From Sabethes cyaneus (Eukaryota > Arthropoda > Insecta > Diptera > Culicidae), in NCBI RefSeq assembly GCF_943734655.1, contig NC_071353.1, positions 137,863,907 to 137,927,906 on the forward strand: DNA of 64,000 nucleotides, in the 5' to 3' direction. The notes below the pieces were generated by a model. That model did not search any database, was not told the origin of the DNA, and was given only the letters and a program-made list of their open reading frames with translations. The number at the start of each line of letters is the position of its first letter. Positions within the stretch are counted from its first letter, which is position 1. Made by a program: the position numbers and the translations under genes. Below, piece after piece: positions 23,401 to 32,735 of this stretch.

Positions 23401-25228
23401 TGGCGACATCCATTTAGTACGTCACGCAAATTTTGACCAAAATCTACCCCACCCCCCTCCCCCCCTTGTCACATTTCGTCACACATTCGTGACCCCCCCC
23501 CCTGAGAAAGTACATCACGTCATGGTAACCCCCCCCCTTCACAACAAAAAAAAATTGAATATTCATTCCAACCTTTTCATTTAAAGCTATCAAATGAATT
23601 TCAGCAAATAGAAAAAGGAAAATTTTCGAGCTTATAACACAGAGAACAGACATCCAAGCTAGAACAAATTTTTCGTAATTTTCTGTGTAAAAATTCAAAC
23701 GAAAAACCGTTAAAATTACAACAGTTATCAAACGCCGCCCAGCCTACGAATCGCCAAACTAAATTGACTGTCAATCACCGTCAAGTATTTCCGTCAACTA
23801 ACGATGAGAGATAACACTTGAAATAACTATCGATATTACGGGGATATTTATCGATGATTTGACGGATACTATCTCGAACAAAACTAGTCTAACATCAACA
23901 GTAATAATAATGATAACTAGCATAACAACACGATAACATCAAAAGAAGACCGAATTTTGCCACGTGTGTGTCACAAATCGCAAATCATCATCGATACCAC
24001 ACTAGTTTCGATAGTATCAACAAACCTTTGTACCATTCCCATCGTTCGATTTATTTACTGATGAGCTTTTGATGTTTTTTTTTGGTTTTTGCATAAGTAA
24101 AAACGGGAAAGAAATATATTGGATTTCAGTTTTGACAGATGCTTGCGGGTGGCGCCGCCACCAAACGAATCGCCAAACTAACAAATGCGAGGGGTAACTT
24201 CGGGTAACTTTAACGTGAACGAGGGGTTATTTCGAAATGGCCGTTACAAAAATTTACACAGGTTGGGTATGCCAGCCTGGATGTCTGTTCTCTGTGCTTA
24301 TAAGTCATCGATTCACGGATTTTGAAGATGATCTCCAATTGCTGCGATCGGATACGCTTCAGAAGTCGCTGATGTGCGGCACATGTGTGCCGTCGATTAA
24401 TGTTTCGCGCATATCCACGCGCTTTACATCCATCCACTCAAATTCGTCTGATCTAGTTGAAAGAATCAGGACTTCCTGCTGACGTCTTGCAGCAACACGC
24501 CTTGGAAGAACTTTTCTGACGGATTTTGTCATTTTGTGTATTCATTCAATCGTGCAATCATTCAACACTACCTTAGATGCGAAATTTAATCCGCAAGTGG
24601 CGAAAACTCTATCCTTCAGAGAGCTTTTGAGTGAGGGGCAGTATAGATTATACCGAAAAACCTTAAAAGTACCCGTTAAACTTCGGTATGAATTTTTGTT
24701 CATCGATTGAGTTCAGCATGAATATCAAGGGAAAACATTGCCATGGGTCTCTGGTAGCATCCCGCAACCCTTCAGGAGTTTGTGCGACTGCTATTTGCGG
24801 TTGCAAAAATCTTTTAGGCAGGACGGTACTCAAGCAGCTCTTCAGTGGAGTACTGCATATTCTGTAAAGCCTTAATGGATAGTTCATACTACATAGAATA
24901 AATGAGTCCTGTTCACCCATATACGTTAAAAAAAGTTTTCATTCAAAAAATTTAACTATTTGTTTTAAAATCCATCAGTACGTTAATTTTATAGAAGCTT
25001 TCAATAGTTGTGTTTTAAAATGAAGGCTAAATTATAATTTCCCGAATAAATTTTCCATTTGATTTTTTTCATGTGACGTCACAGAACTTCATACCCCCCC
25101 TCCCCCCTACGTCACAAATCGTTACGATTAGGTCAACCCCCCCCCCTCCCCCCTACGTCACAAATCGTCACGATTAGGTCTACCCCCCCCTCCCCCCTCT
25201 AAGCGTGACGTACTTTATGGACGCCCCC
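23401..25228. mobile_element. 1.8 kb TA-target element (GTCACG family)
   Basis: The left end TGGCGACATCCATTTAGTAC and the right end (complement of GGGGGCGTCCATAAAGTAC) are inverted repeats that continue into GTCACGC, then C-rich or G-rich tracts. TA flanks both sides (23399-23400 and 25229-25230). A related shorter copy lies at 36874-37217. Interior frames (24210-24482, 24663-24920) show no domain I recognise. It is inserted in the right end of the piggyBac-like element. Confidence 0.75.
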
Positions 25229-25338
25229 TACATCTAGTGTTAATCAATGTATCACTCGAAAAATATTCCAAATTCTTTCCTGGCAGATTCTTTGATGGCA
25301 AGAATGCTCAAAAAGTACAAAGATCCTCGTATTCTGAT

Positions 25339-25774
25339 TAGGGCCCGGCATTGTCGAAACAAATAAATTAAGCTGACTTTCTCTCAACTTCGCTTCATAC
25401 ATGAAGTGACTTGTTTCATTTGTTGAACAGAACGTTTCAACAAACTTCAGCTGAGCTAGTAACTGTGTCAAATGCCGACAATTGACAGTCAGGCGCGATT
25501 TGTCGATATTGAGTAGGTTAATCATAATATGCGTTAAATGGTAGGAAATGTTACTTAAAATCAATTCAAAGTTGCTGGCCTTCTTCTGAATATTTGATAG
25601 AGAAATTCAAATGAAACTTTAAAACCGGTCGTCATGATGAAGTAAAAATCGTTTCAATGACGCTGATTGAAGCCAATTTTGAAACGAAGCGGCGCTGCTT
25701 CAGTTGCAACTGAAGCTTCATTACTTCATAGTTGAATAACAATTTACTATTGTAAGTGACGTTTCTGGGCCCTG
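25339..25774. mobile_element. Possible 436 bp insertion in the outer hAT
   Basis: Ends TAGGGCCCGG and CTGGGCCCTG form a short inverted repeat. Flanks ATTCTGAT (25331-25338) and ATCTTGTT (25775-25782) agree at only 5 of 8 positions. Its position between two antisense stretches that resemble hAT codons supports an insertion, but the duplication is weak. Confidence 0.4.
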
Positions 25775-25820
25775 ATCTTGTTTCCTAAATTCGTTATTTG
25801 AGAGCTTCGAATAATTTTGT

Positions 25821-26774
25821 CATTGGCGTAGCTAGAGGGGGTGCCTGGGGTATCAGGCCCCCTCCAGAAATTTTCCTCTACTTCCTTCAATTACATCTTT
25901 CCTTTCAACTACATCTTGGGCCACTCGTCGCAAATTTCCTACTCACAGAAGTCGCAAATCACTTTCGACCTGGTCGAGCCATCACGTTGAGCCTCCTTGT
26001 TCCTGATGCTGGTGCAGTTGTTAAAGAGAACTATTTTCGTTACACTGTAGTCTATTGACTTTCGCCAGATGACGATGGCAATATCTCCAAACAGTGCTTG
26101 TCATACGTCTCCGTTACTCTCAGCTTTCAGTTTGTACTCCGCCATATATCGTCCGCAGTACCTTCCGCTCGAAAATAGCGTATGCCTAGCGTTTTGCGAA
26201 GGGATAAGGAAGCCTAATTTCTCGCTTAAATGCGCAACTAGATCTTCTTACTAGTGTTGTTGTCCGTGTGCACCAGCAATCCCATATACACGAACCCATC
26301 TACCACTTCTACTTCGTCGTCATCAACAGTTTAGAACAGGCACGTTTACGTTTAGAACACTTGTCCTAGATTCCGATTTCGTCGGATCACCTCTTCAAGT
26401 GCGATGTTGAATAACATGCAAAATAAGCCGTCACCTTGTCCCAACTTTCGCCGCGTCTCAAAGTAACTCGAAAGTATCCCCGAGATGCATACAAAACACA
26501 ACACTCTCTCCAATGTAGCTCTGCTCAGCTGCGTCAGTTTATTCGGAAAACCGTGTTCGTGCATTATCTGCCATAGCTGGTCTCGATCGACTGTATCGTA
26601 TGTTGCTTTCAAATCAATAAAGATGTGATGCGCGGACTCTCATCAAGCCCGCCTGGTATTTCCCTACAATACCTTGTGCTATCGGTGACAGCCAGAGTAA
26701 CAAGATCTTAATCAAAATTTTTTTGGAAGGCACCCCCTAGGCCCCCTCCAGGGAAGTTCCTAGCAACGCCAATG
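25821..26774. mobile_element. 954 bp hAT-type element enclosing an RTE fragment
   Basis: It starts CATTGGCGTAGCTAG and ends with the complement of CATTGGCGTTGCTAG, followed inward on both sides by GGGGGTGCCT / AGGCACCCCC runs. Flanks AATTTTGT (25813-25820) and AATTTTGA (26775-26782) match at 7 of 8 bases, the hAT duplication length. No hAT transposase is inside. The interior from about 25905 to 26695 is antisense RTE LINE. Confidence 0.8.
25905..26695 (-). pseudogene. RTE LINE fragment inside the hAT-type element
   Basis: Antisense frames contain reverse-transcriptase pieces: YDTVDRDQLWQIM and ETRRKLGQGDGLFCMLFNIA (26352-26612), then more distal LINE codons in shifted frames down to a block corresponding to GAQRARWLDQVE in the copy at 47.3 kb, here degenerate, near 25960. 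Both ends stop close to the hAT-type termini. The LINE either inserted there or was captured. Confidence 0.75.
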
Positions 26775-27195
26775 AATTTTGAGGCTTTTAAATATCAACT
26801 TGTTCAAAAATGAATTGAAACGCGACGTCTGGCTCATACAATGAAACATTTTTACAACAAAGATGCTCTCCTGTGCCTTAGACGGGTTTAAGAGCTATAA
26901 TTATTTGACCCACAATTTCACTTTCTTCATTGTTAGCAGTGGAAGAATCTCGTCTGCATTAACACCAAGTTGTTTTTCAAAGAGTTTTATAATCTTCTAT
27001 CAAATTTCGTTCAGATTAGAAAATACCGGAAATACTGGTTTTTTGCCTTTCCAAAACCGGTATTTCGGTATTCAAAAATTGGGCGGTATTACCGGTTTCG
27101 GTACTACCGGTACTACCGGTACTACCGGTTAGACAGCCCTACACTCGACGGATTGCTGGAGATTGTTCTATTTTTGCATATATATATTCAATATA

Positions 27196-27475
27196 CACTG
27201 AAGTCGCTTTTGCGCGGTTTTTTTACGCGAATTTCGAAATTTACGCGATTTTCGGAATTTATGCGGATGCGCTCAAAACGTCTATTTTTTCGCGTAGTGT
27301 TGAAATCCACAGTTTTTTTTTACGTGAAATTTTGGTTTTTTTTGCGCGAATTTTGGAATTTACGCGGTTTTTTACGCGAATTTCGGAATTTACGCGGTTT
27401 TTTACGCGATTTTCGGAATTTACGCGGTTTTGTTTTACGCGGAATGTATCCTTCGCGTAAAAAGCGACTTGAGTG
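27196..27475. mobile_element. 280 bp TA-target MITE (CACTSAAGTCGC family)
   Basis: The ends are CACTGAAGTCGCTTTT and AAAAGCGACTTGAGTG, inverted repeats with one mismatch, flanked by TA on both sides. The interior is built from repeats of TTTACGCG and AATTTCGGAA. A second copy is at 37498-37775. The TA duplication suggests mobilisation by a Tc1/mariner-type transposase. Confidence 0.85.
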
Positions 27476-27553
27476 TATACTATATACAGTTTATTATTGA
27501 ATAAATCATCCTCATGATCCTTATTGTTTGCCCTGCCCTACTAACATGATATA

Positions 27554-28821
27554 CCGCCATCCGGGGTGAGATTGTGCCAAAAACTAAAAATGTTCATTTG
27601 TGAAAATTTATTACATTTATTGAAACTGGTGACCTAAATTCAAAATGATGATGAACATAACATATTTATTCATAACTTAGAATGGGTCACAGATAATATT
27701 AGCAAACTATTTAGCCTAAACAGGGTTTCAAAGTTCGCGATCAAAAATACTCGGAAATAACGCTTGTAAACAATGTCCCCCATAAACCAACCCAAACACG
27801 AAATCGCATCAACTTGCTATTTTGAAGGTACATAAACTTATCATTTACAATGTATTGAAAGGTTATTATGCGTTGGATAAGTTTTGATTACGAAAATAAT
27901 ATTTTTCGAAACTTTGTACTTTTCGAGCTTCACGAGGGTGAGATTGTGCCAAGCCAAAATGATCGATCCATTTTGTGGATTTCACATACACGATAAAAAT
28001 ATGTCAGTACACTCACATTCTTTACAATTAAGCACAATATTTCGACAGATTAGATTGCATCATCCATTTTGGAGCAAACAGCATGGGAGGTCTGCTAAAT
28101 AATTTAAACAAATTTTTACTTTTTCTCTGGAAATTTCAGATGCTTTGAATAAACACTCTAATATAAGACGAATATATTATACCGTGTATAAACTGCCAGT
28201 TTTAAGGAGGGGGAGGGGGGTGGGATGGGCCACATGTTCTGCGGACGCGGGTTCTCGAGCGAAGTAATGGTTACTTTTGTTAAATGATCAAATAGGTATG
28301 CCCCCTTAGGATACACGCCCCCGTATATCTCCTCCTTGTTAACCCTAGGAACGCTACTGTCTATATAAAGGCTGGCCATTGACTACGAGCTCATTTTTAG
28401 TTATTTCAGACCTCCCCGGGTTATTTTCGTTCATATTTTTTGTATGATGCGTTGTTTTTGACCGATCCCCTGCCCCTAATAGTCCACTTAGTTCATGGAC
28501 TGCCCCATATGAACTATTTTATACTGATATTTATGTGTATTGTTTATAAACATGCTAATGTTCACTGTTTAAGTATTTACCTTAACTTTATGTTTTTGGC
28601 ACATTGTCACCCCCTAGAAGGGGTGAGATTGTGCCAAAGTTCATGCACTTCCAGTAAAATTAGGTTTCATTGTAACTAAACCATCTCTTCGGTAGTTGTT
28701 AATTGAACAATTTAGTATACATTGACAGGTTTGAAATCAACTTAGTTGCTAAATTGTGTGTATACTGAGCTAAAGAACAAAAACATATACTTTTTTGGCA
28801 CAATCTCGCCCCGGATGACGG
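27554..28821. mobile_element. 1.27 kb TA-target element with repeated internal motif
   Basis: The left end CCGCCATCCGGGGTGAGATT and the right end (complement of CCGTCATCCGGGGCGAGATT) extend as inverted repeats of about 30 bp through GTGCCAAAAA. TA flanks both sides (27552-27553 and 28822-28823). The motif GTGAGATTGTGCCAA recurs internally near 27939 and 28622. No transposase is recognised. It is the second TA element within 1.6 kb. Confidence 0.8.
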
Positions 28822-28920
28822 TACTCTGTTTTCCTGTAACATCTATAAAGGTAGTATGGGCTCCCTGCACTTTCAAAAGTAATAATGCGATTATATAGCT
28901 ACCACCGATGCGTGCAGCCA

Positions 28921-29160
28921 CATATGCTAATGCTAATGCAAATGCTAATGTCTTCCAATGGCAAAACTAAAGATTTTCTCCACTCCACTCCCGTTTCCAA
29001 ATCAACATCTTAGGCATAGCTTACTAGATGCAGCATTTCATATTCAGCCACTCGCTCCGAGACAGACACTCCCTGAGCTGACACTCACCTGGGGAACAGA
29101 CGAGCTCGCAGCCTCTAGTTTTGCTACTCCAATATATACATGAAGCATTCCCAGGCATGC
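28921..29160 (-). repeat. Retroposon 3' end with CATTAG tail
   Basis: On the minus strand the sequence ends TTAGTTTTGCCATTGGAAGA, then CATTAG-type hexamers (plus strand 28926-28951, TGCTAATGC units). The 23 bp end is shared with 20262-20490, but the upstream body differs. This fits a LINE 3' UTR or SINE whose tail was made by target-primed reverse transcription. The 5' boundary is uncertain. Confidence 0.5.
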
Positions 29161-29492
29161 TCACCGATCGTCATCATTTGACTCAAATCTGCGAGGAGAT
29201 ACTAAATACGGGCCCAAGGAAGCCAGAGTTGTATTTGAGACTTTTCTTTGAGATTTTTCTAGCAAGGATTTAACTTACCGTAAACTCTGCTTCTCATTCC
29301 ATGCGAGGATTTAGCTTACCATAAACGGATTTGTTGGTTTTCGAGCAGATTTCCGGTCATTGAATTCGCGCACATTTGATACGGTACCAAAACACGAACA
29401 AACATCAAATCAATCAATGCAAAATGAGATGCAGCTATAGGAAATAGCCACAGTGTATGAAATTATTAAATTTCTTTGGTATTTTTTTACAG

Positions 29493-29564
29493 TCCTCGAT
29501 AGTATAGTGGTCAGTATCCCCGCCTGTCACGCGGGAGACCGGGGTTCAATTCCCCGTCGGGGAG
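29493..29564 (+). tRNA. tRNA-Asp (GTC)
   Basis: A 72 nt cloverleaf: acceptor TCCTCGA pairs with TCGGGGA (one T-G pair), the anticodon arm is CCCGC-CTGTCAC-GCGGG with anticodon GTC, and the T arm is CCGGGGTTCAATTCCCCG with the B box. The discriminator is G. The A box is in TAGTATAGTGG. A T-run terminator follows at about 29572-29579. This is the first of four identical copies; CAG directly precedes the 5' end in all four. It decodes GAC and GAT (Asp). Confidence 0.97.
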
Positions 29565-29579
29565 AATAGACATTTTTTT

Positions 29580-31187
29580 GCTGCCAAGTGAGCCTTGATG
29601 TGAAAATCGAAAATTGCACAGTCCTCATCATAAAATCTGGGAATCAATTCTTCTGACAACAAACGGTGTTTGTGTCACACGAAGATAAGATAAGCGCTCG
29701 GTTGGAATGCATTCCTATGATACCTTAACAGGGTCCTAGTTATGACGACAGATTACATGCAATTACAAACGATTCCATTTATTGATAGTGCAGCACTGAT
29801 GAAGCAGGCTGTAATTTCATATTTTATTATTTTTCTCTTGCGTTCAAAGATAATGCCTTTAGATTTCGATTTCGGCTCTGTGTTATTTTTTGGGAAAAAC
29901 GACAAGTGTATGTGGCAGCAGTGTTTTTCGAACTGTTAGCATAATACATCCATGCTCTGATCTCACTTTTATTATTATTTTTTTCCCGAAGCTCTAAACT
30001 TTTGGTTCCCGTGACCTAACGGACGTTTACACACTTGCACGTTTGTACGTCGGTCGGTGTATTTACACTTATCTTCTTACTTTGGGCGGTAAGCGGTGCG
30101 AGCCGTTTTAATTTACGATCACGATCGCGCGTAAATGTATCGCTTTACCCCTTCTCCTCTTGCGCGCACCGCCCATCAAAGATGGGCCAAAATGCCGGAT
30201 TTTTTTCCACGGTTGCTTTCGGTCTTTATTCGGATTATGGGCGCGCGTGAGCCCGGCTGGGAATGAAAAGGAGACCAAGTTTTAATTTACTTTTATTTGG
30301 TTTCGTTAATTTCCACTAAGGCCTTAATTGAATGGCGTACCGAGCGAGCGAGTCGAGCGCCCAAGATGTGTTCGTCAGCAGACCCCCAAAATGACTTTGC
30401 TGGCTGGTGCTAACTTGTACGCGTAAAGTGGATTGTCTCTTATTTTATACTGCGTTGGGTTAGACGATCGCCTTCCAGTGGGTGACTTTTCACCCATAAT
30501 AGACACCCCTCACGGGAGAATACAATCGAGTTATTAGAGGAAGGTTTGATGATTGTGTGATTTTAACCAAGTTTTCGGTCGCCATAGTCATGAGAACGCC
30601 TTCCAAGAAATGAACCCATAAATCAATCCCATGGATTGAGCCGCACCGTATCGTGCCCCGACGACCGTGAGTGAGGAGCATGAAACGAACGGTGATTCCG
30701 AAGAACCGAAAGATTGAACCGATGCGATAATGTTTTGGGAAGCGATGGCATTCTTTAATTAACGTATTTATGAAACGAAAATCATTACCCGTTTATAATC
30801 GTGCCCCGAAGAGGGAGGGCTGGCCTGCGTAATGCCTTCGAAAACTTCGTTCGGGTATGGGTTATGAGCTCGTAAAACTATGAGTGATGCAATCAAAATG
30901 GTTCCGAAAATCGTGCGTGACTCCTGGATATATATGGCTCCATGGCAATTAACGACTAATTCAGTTGTAAATTTCGATGGCATGCTCTGTACTTTAGCTG
31001 TGTTAAGCAGGATACTTATTAAAAATTTATATATATAGATTCATAACTATAATAAATGTTAGATGTGCTCTGCATCACATAAATCAGAATATTTAGAAAT
31101 TGTTACTTCTTTTGTTGATTTCAATATACGGAAATATAATGGAATTGTCCATTATGTGACTTCACCTAGTATGATGTTCAATCACAG
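29580..31187. other. Spacer between tRNA-Asp genes, nothing recognised
   Basis: No transposon termini or domain is visible. A hydrophobic frame near 30035 lacks an ATG at its start and is not called. GC-richer sequence lies at 30000-30400. Confidence 0.4.
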
Positions 31188-31259
31188 TCCTCGATAGTAT
31201 AGTGGTCAGTATCCCCGCCTGTCACGCGGGAGACCGGGGTTCAATTCCCCGTCGGGGAG
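31188..31259 (+). tRNA. tRNA-Asp (GTC)
   Basis: The 72 nt are identical to the copy at 29493. The flanks differ: AATCACAG lies upstream and ATGAAGTTTTTT downstream, with the T-run terminator starting 7 nt after the gene. Different flanks with an identical gene body argue for gene conversion or strong selection rather than a recent large duplication. Confidence 0.97.
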
Positions 31260-31396
31260 ATGAAGTTTTTTGCTGCTATCGGATCGAACCAGCTCATCGC
31301 CGTCGTCGTCATCACGCGCGCGGCTATTACTAAGTTCATTCGTCGTACAAAACCAACGAACTGATTCGTCATACTCGTTTATCAACTGACACCGGA

Positions 31397-31441
31397 CACC
31401 GTCCGTCCGTCCGTCCGTCCGTTCGTTCGTTCGTTCGTTCG
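31397..31441. repeat. CCGT and TTCG tetranucleotide repeats
   Basis: (CCGT)n passes directly into (TTCG)n, a compound microsatellite. Similar (CGGA)n occurs at 43631-43651. Confidence 0.9.
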
Positions 31442-32538
31442 CGTTCGCCTGCCATGCCAAGAGGCGTCATGGAGATTAGAAGACGGTTAATTATGTTGTT
31501 CGTAACACGTCTACGTGCGTTCACTCATAATTGTTCACCATATGCGTACCTGCGACGGTGGTTCGTGCGTTATGGCAGCAGCCAGCAGCCTGAGCGGTAA
31601 AATATTGCGTCAAACTACCGCAGCCGTAACTTTTAGCAGCTTCTGTCACGATCCATCAGCGGGCAGCAATTAAGTGATTGTGAAACCAAAGCTATTTCCT
31701 CTGCCACAACAACAACACCTTGGCGGAGTCCTCCTTTTGAGCCAATCGGGAATCGTGCGCCGAGCTAGTGATGTTCGTAAATTTACTCAAGCGCAAACTG
31801 GGTGTAATGGTGCTTTGTTAATTCACAAGAAGCGCACTTGTAGCCAAGGGAATGGGGCGATTAAAATTAATGTGTTTTAGTCGGGTGAAATTGGTGCTAG
31901 AGATGAAACGAAATCAGAAATTCGGACCTGAGTCTTACAGAATCATGACCATCCCTAAGCTCTACTCAACTCTACTTCTCTCTAGGCATTCGCTGTTATC
32001 AATAATAAACCACTGTAAGCTAATTAGATTATTATCGAAACAAAACTAGGTGTTTCTTTTTTCAGTACAACATGAAATCGAAAAACATGATGCATTACCC
32101 TGTGCGATTTACAGGAAAATTAATATGTCTGTTCCTATTAGAGCCGTCTGTCTGTTCGTTCGTTGGATCGCCCATCAACTACTAGGGCTGCTACTATAAG
32201 ACTCGTTTCTCGTTGCTCGTCTCGGTTAGGAAGACATTACTTATGTAAATAGTGCCAGTGGTTCGCAAAACATTCGGTGGACCACCCTTCGAAATGTGCC
32301 AATCAAATGTGGGTTGCACAAATAGTCCGATCAAAGCTGTATTAGAAATGACTATAAAATTTAAAATATCTTAGTTCGCTTTTTGCCGCTGTTTTTCAAA
32401 TACAAGTAATGTCATTGTGTTTATTGTGTTGAATCTGTAATGCAGTAAATTGCACCAAAAGCAAAAATATTGGCTGTTGAGTTTGTCTGTTGCAATGGTT
32501 AAATATTGTCCAATATGGCAAAAAAATCTTGTACACAT
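31442..32538. other. Spacer within the tRNA-Asp cluster
   Basis: No gene or transposon end is recognised. Short frames on both strands appear random. Confidence 0.4.
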
Positions 32539-32610
32539 CTCCCCGACGGGGAATTGAACCCCGGTCTCCCGCGTGACAGGCGGGGATACTGACCACTATA
32601 CTATCGAGGA
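32539..32610 (-). tRNA. tRNA-Asp (GTC), minus strand
   Basis: The 72 nt are the exact reverse complement of the copies at 29493 and 31188. On the minus strand it is preceded by TTTTTCGCAG and followed by a T7 run (plus-strand A run near 32520-32526). It faces the two plus-strand copies. Confidence 0.97.
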
Positions 32611-32735
32611 CTGCGAAAAAATGTCTTATGAGATGAGCTGATAAAATAAACATCCAATAAGTTTATATACTGTGGTTATTTTCTATTAAGCACCTCATTT
32701 TCATACGCATAACGATATTCCCCGGTAAATCAATA

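Larger units (their letters stand above)
21391..25239. mobile_element. piggyBac-like element with TTAA duplication, carrying nested insertions
   Basis: TTAA occurs at both sides (21387-21390 and 25240-25243). The left terminus is CACTAGATATACCAG. The right terminus is split: its inner part CTGGTA is at 23395-23400 and its outer part CATCTAGTG at 25231-25239, on either side of the TA element 23401-25228. Joined conceptually, the right end matches the left at 14 of 15 bases. A hairpin word (CCAGTCAAAATGACTGG) lies just inside each end. TTAA plus CAC... termini point to piggyBac. No transposase is seen, so it was probably a non-autonomous element. Confidence 0.8.
20685..27141 (-). mobile_element. 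Decayed hAT transposon hosting several nested insertions
   Basis: The outer ends are CTAGGGCTGTC at 20685 and GACAGCCCTA ending at 27141, an inverted repeat, with both subterminal regions rich in ACCGGTAT-type words. Flanks CACTCTAG and CACTCGAC agree at 6 of 8 positions, a plausible old 8 bp hAT duplication. Antisense transposase remnants occur just inside both ends. Once the four inserted segments (20899-21021, 21391-25239, 25339-25774, 25821-26774) and their duplications are discounted, only about 1.07 kb of hAT sequence remains. The element is therefore also internally deleted. Confidence 0.6.

Noticed and set aside
23401..25228. Frames of 75-85 codons as a possible transposase of the TA element
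   Set aside because: No catalytic motif or DNA-binding domain could be recognised, and the frames overlap on opposite strands.
30035..30250. Frame with a hydrophobic start resembling a signal peptide
   Set aside because: The first codon is TTG rather than ATG, no nearby ATG keeps the leader, and no domain follows.
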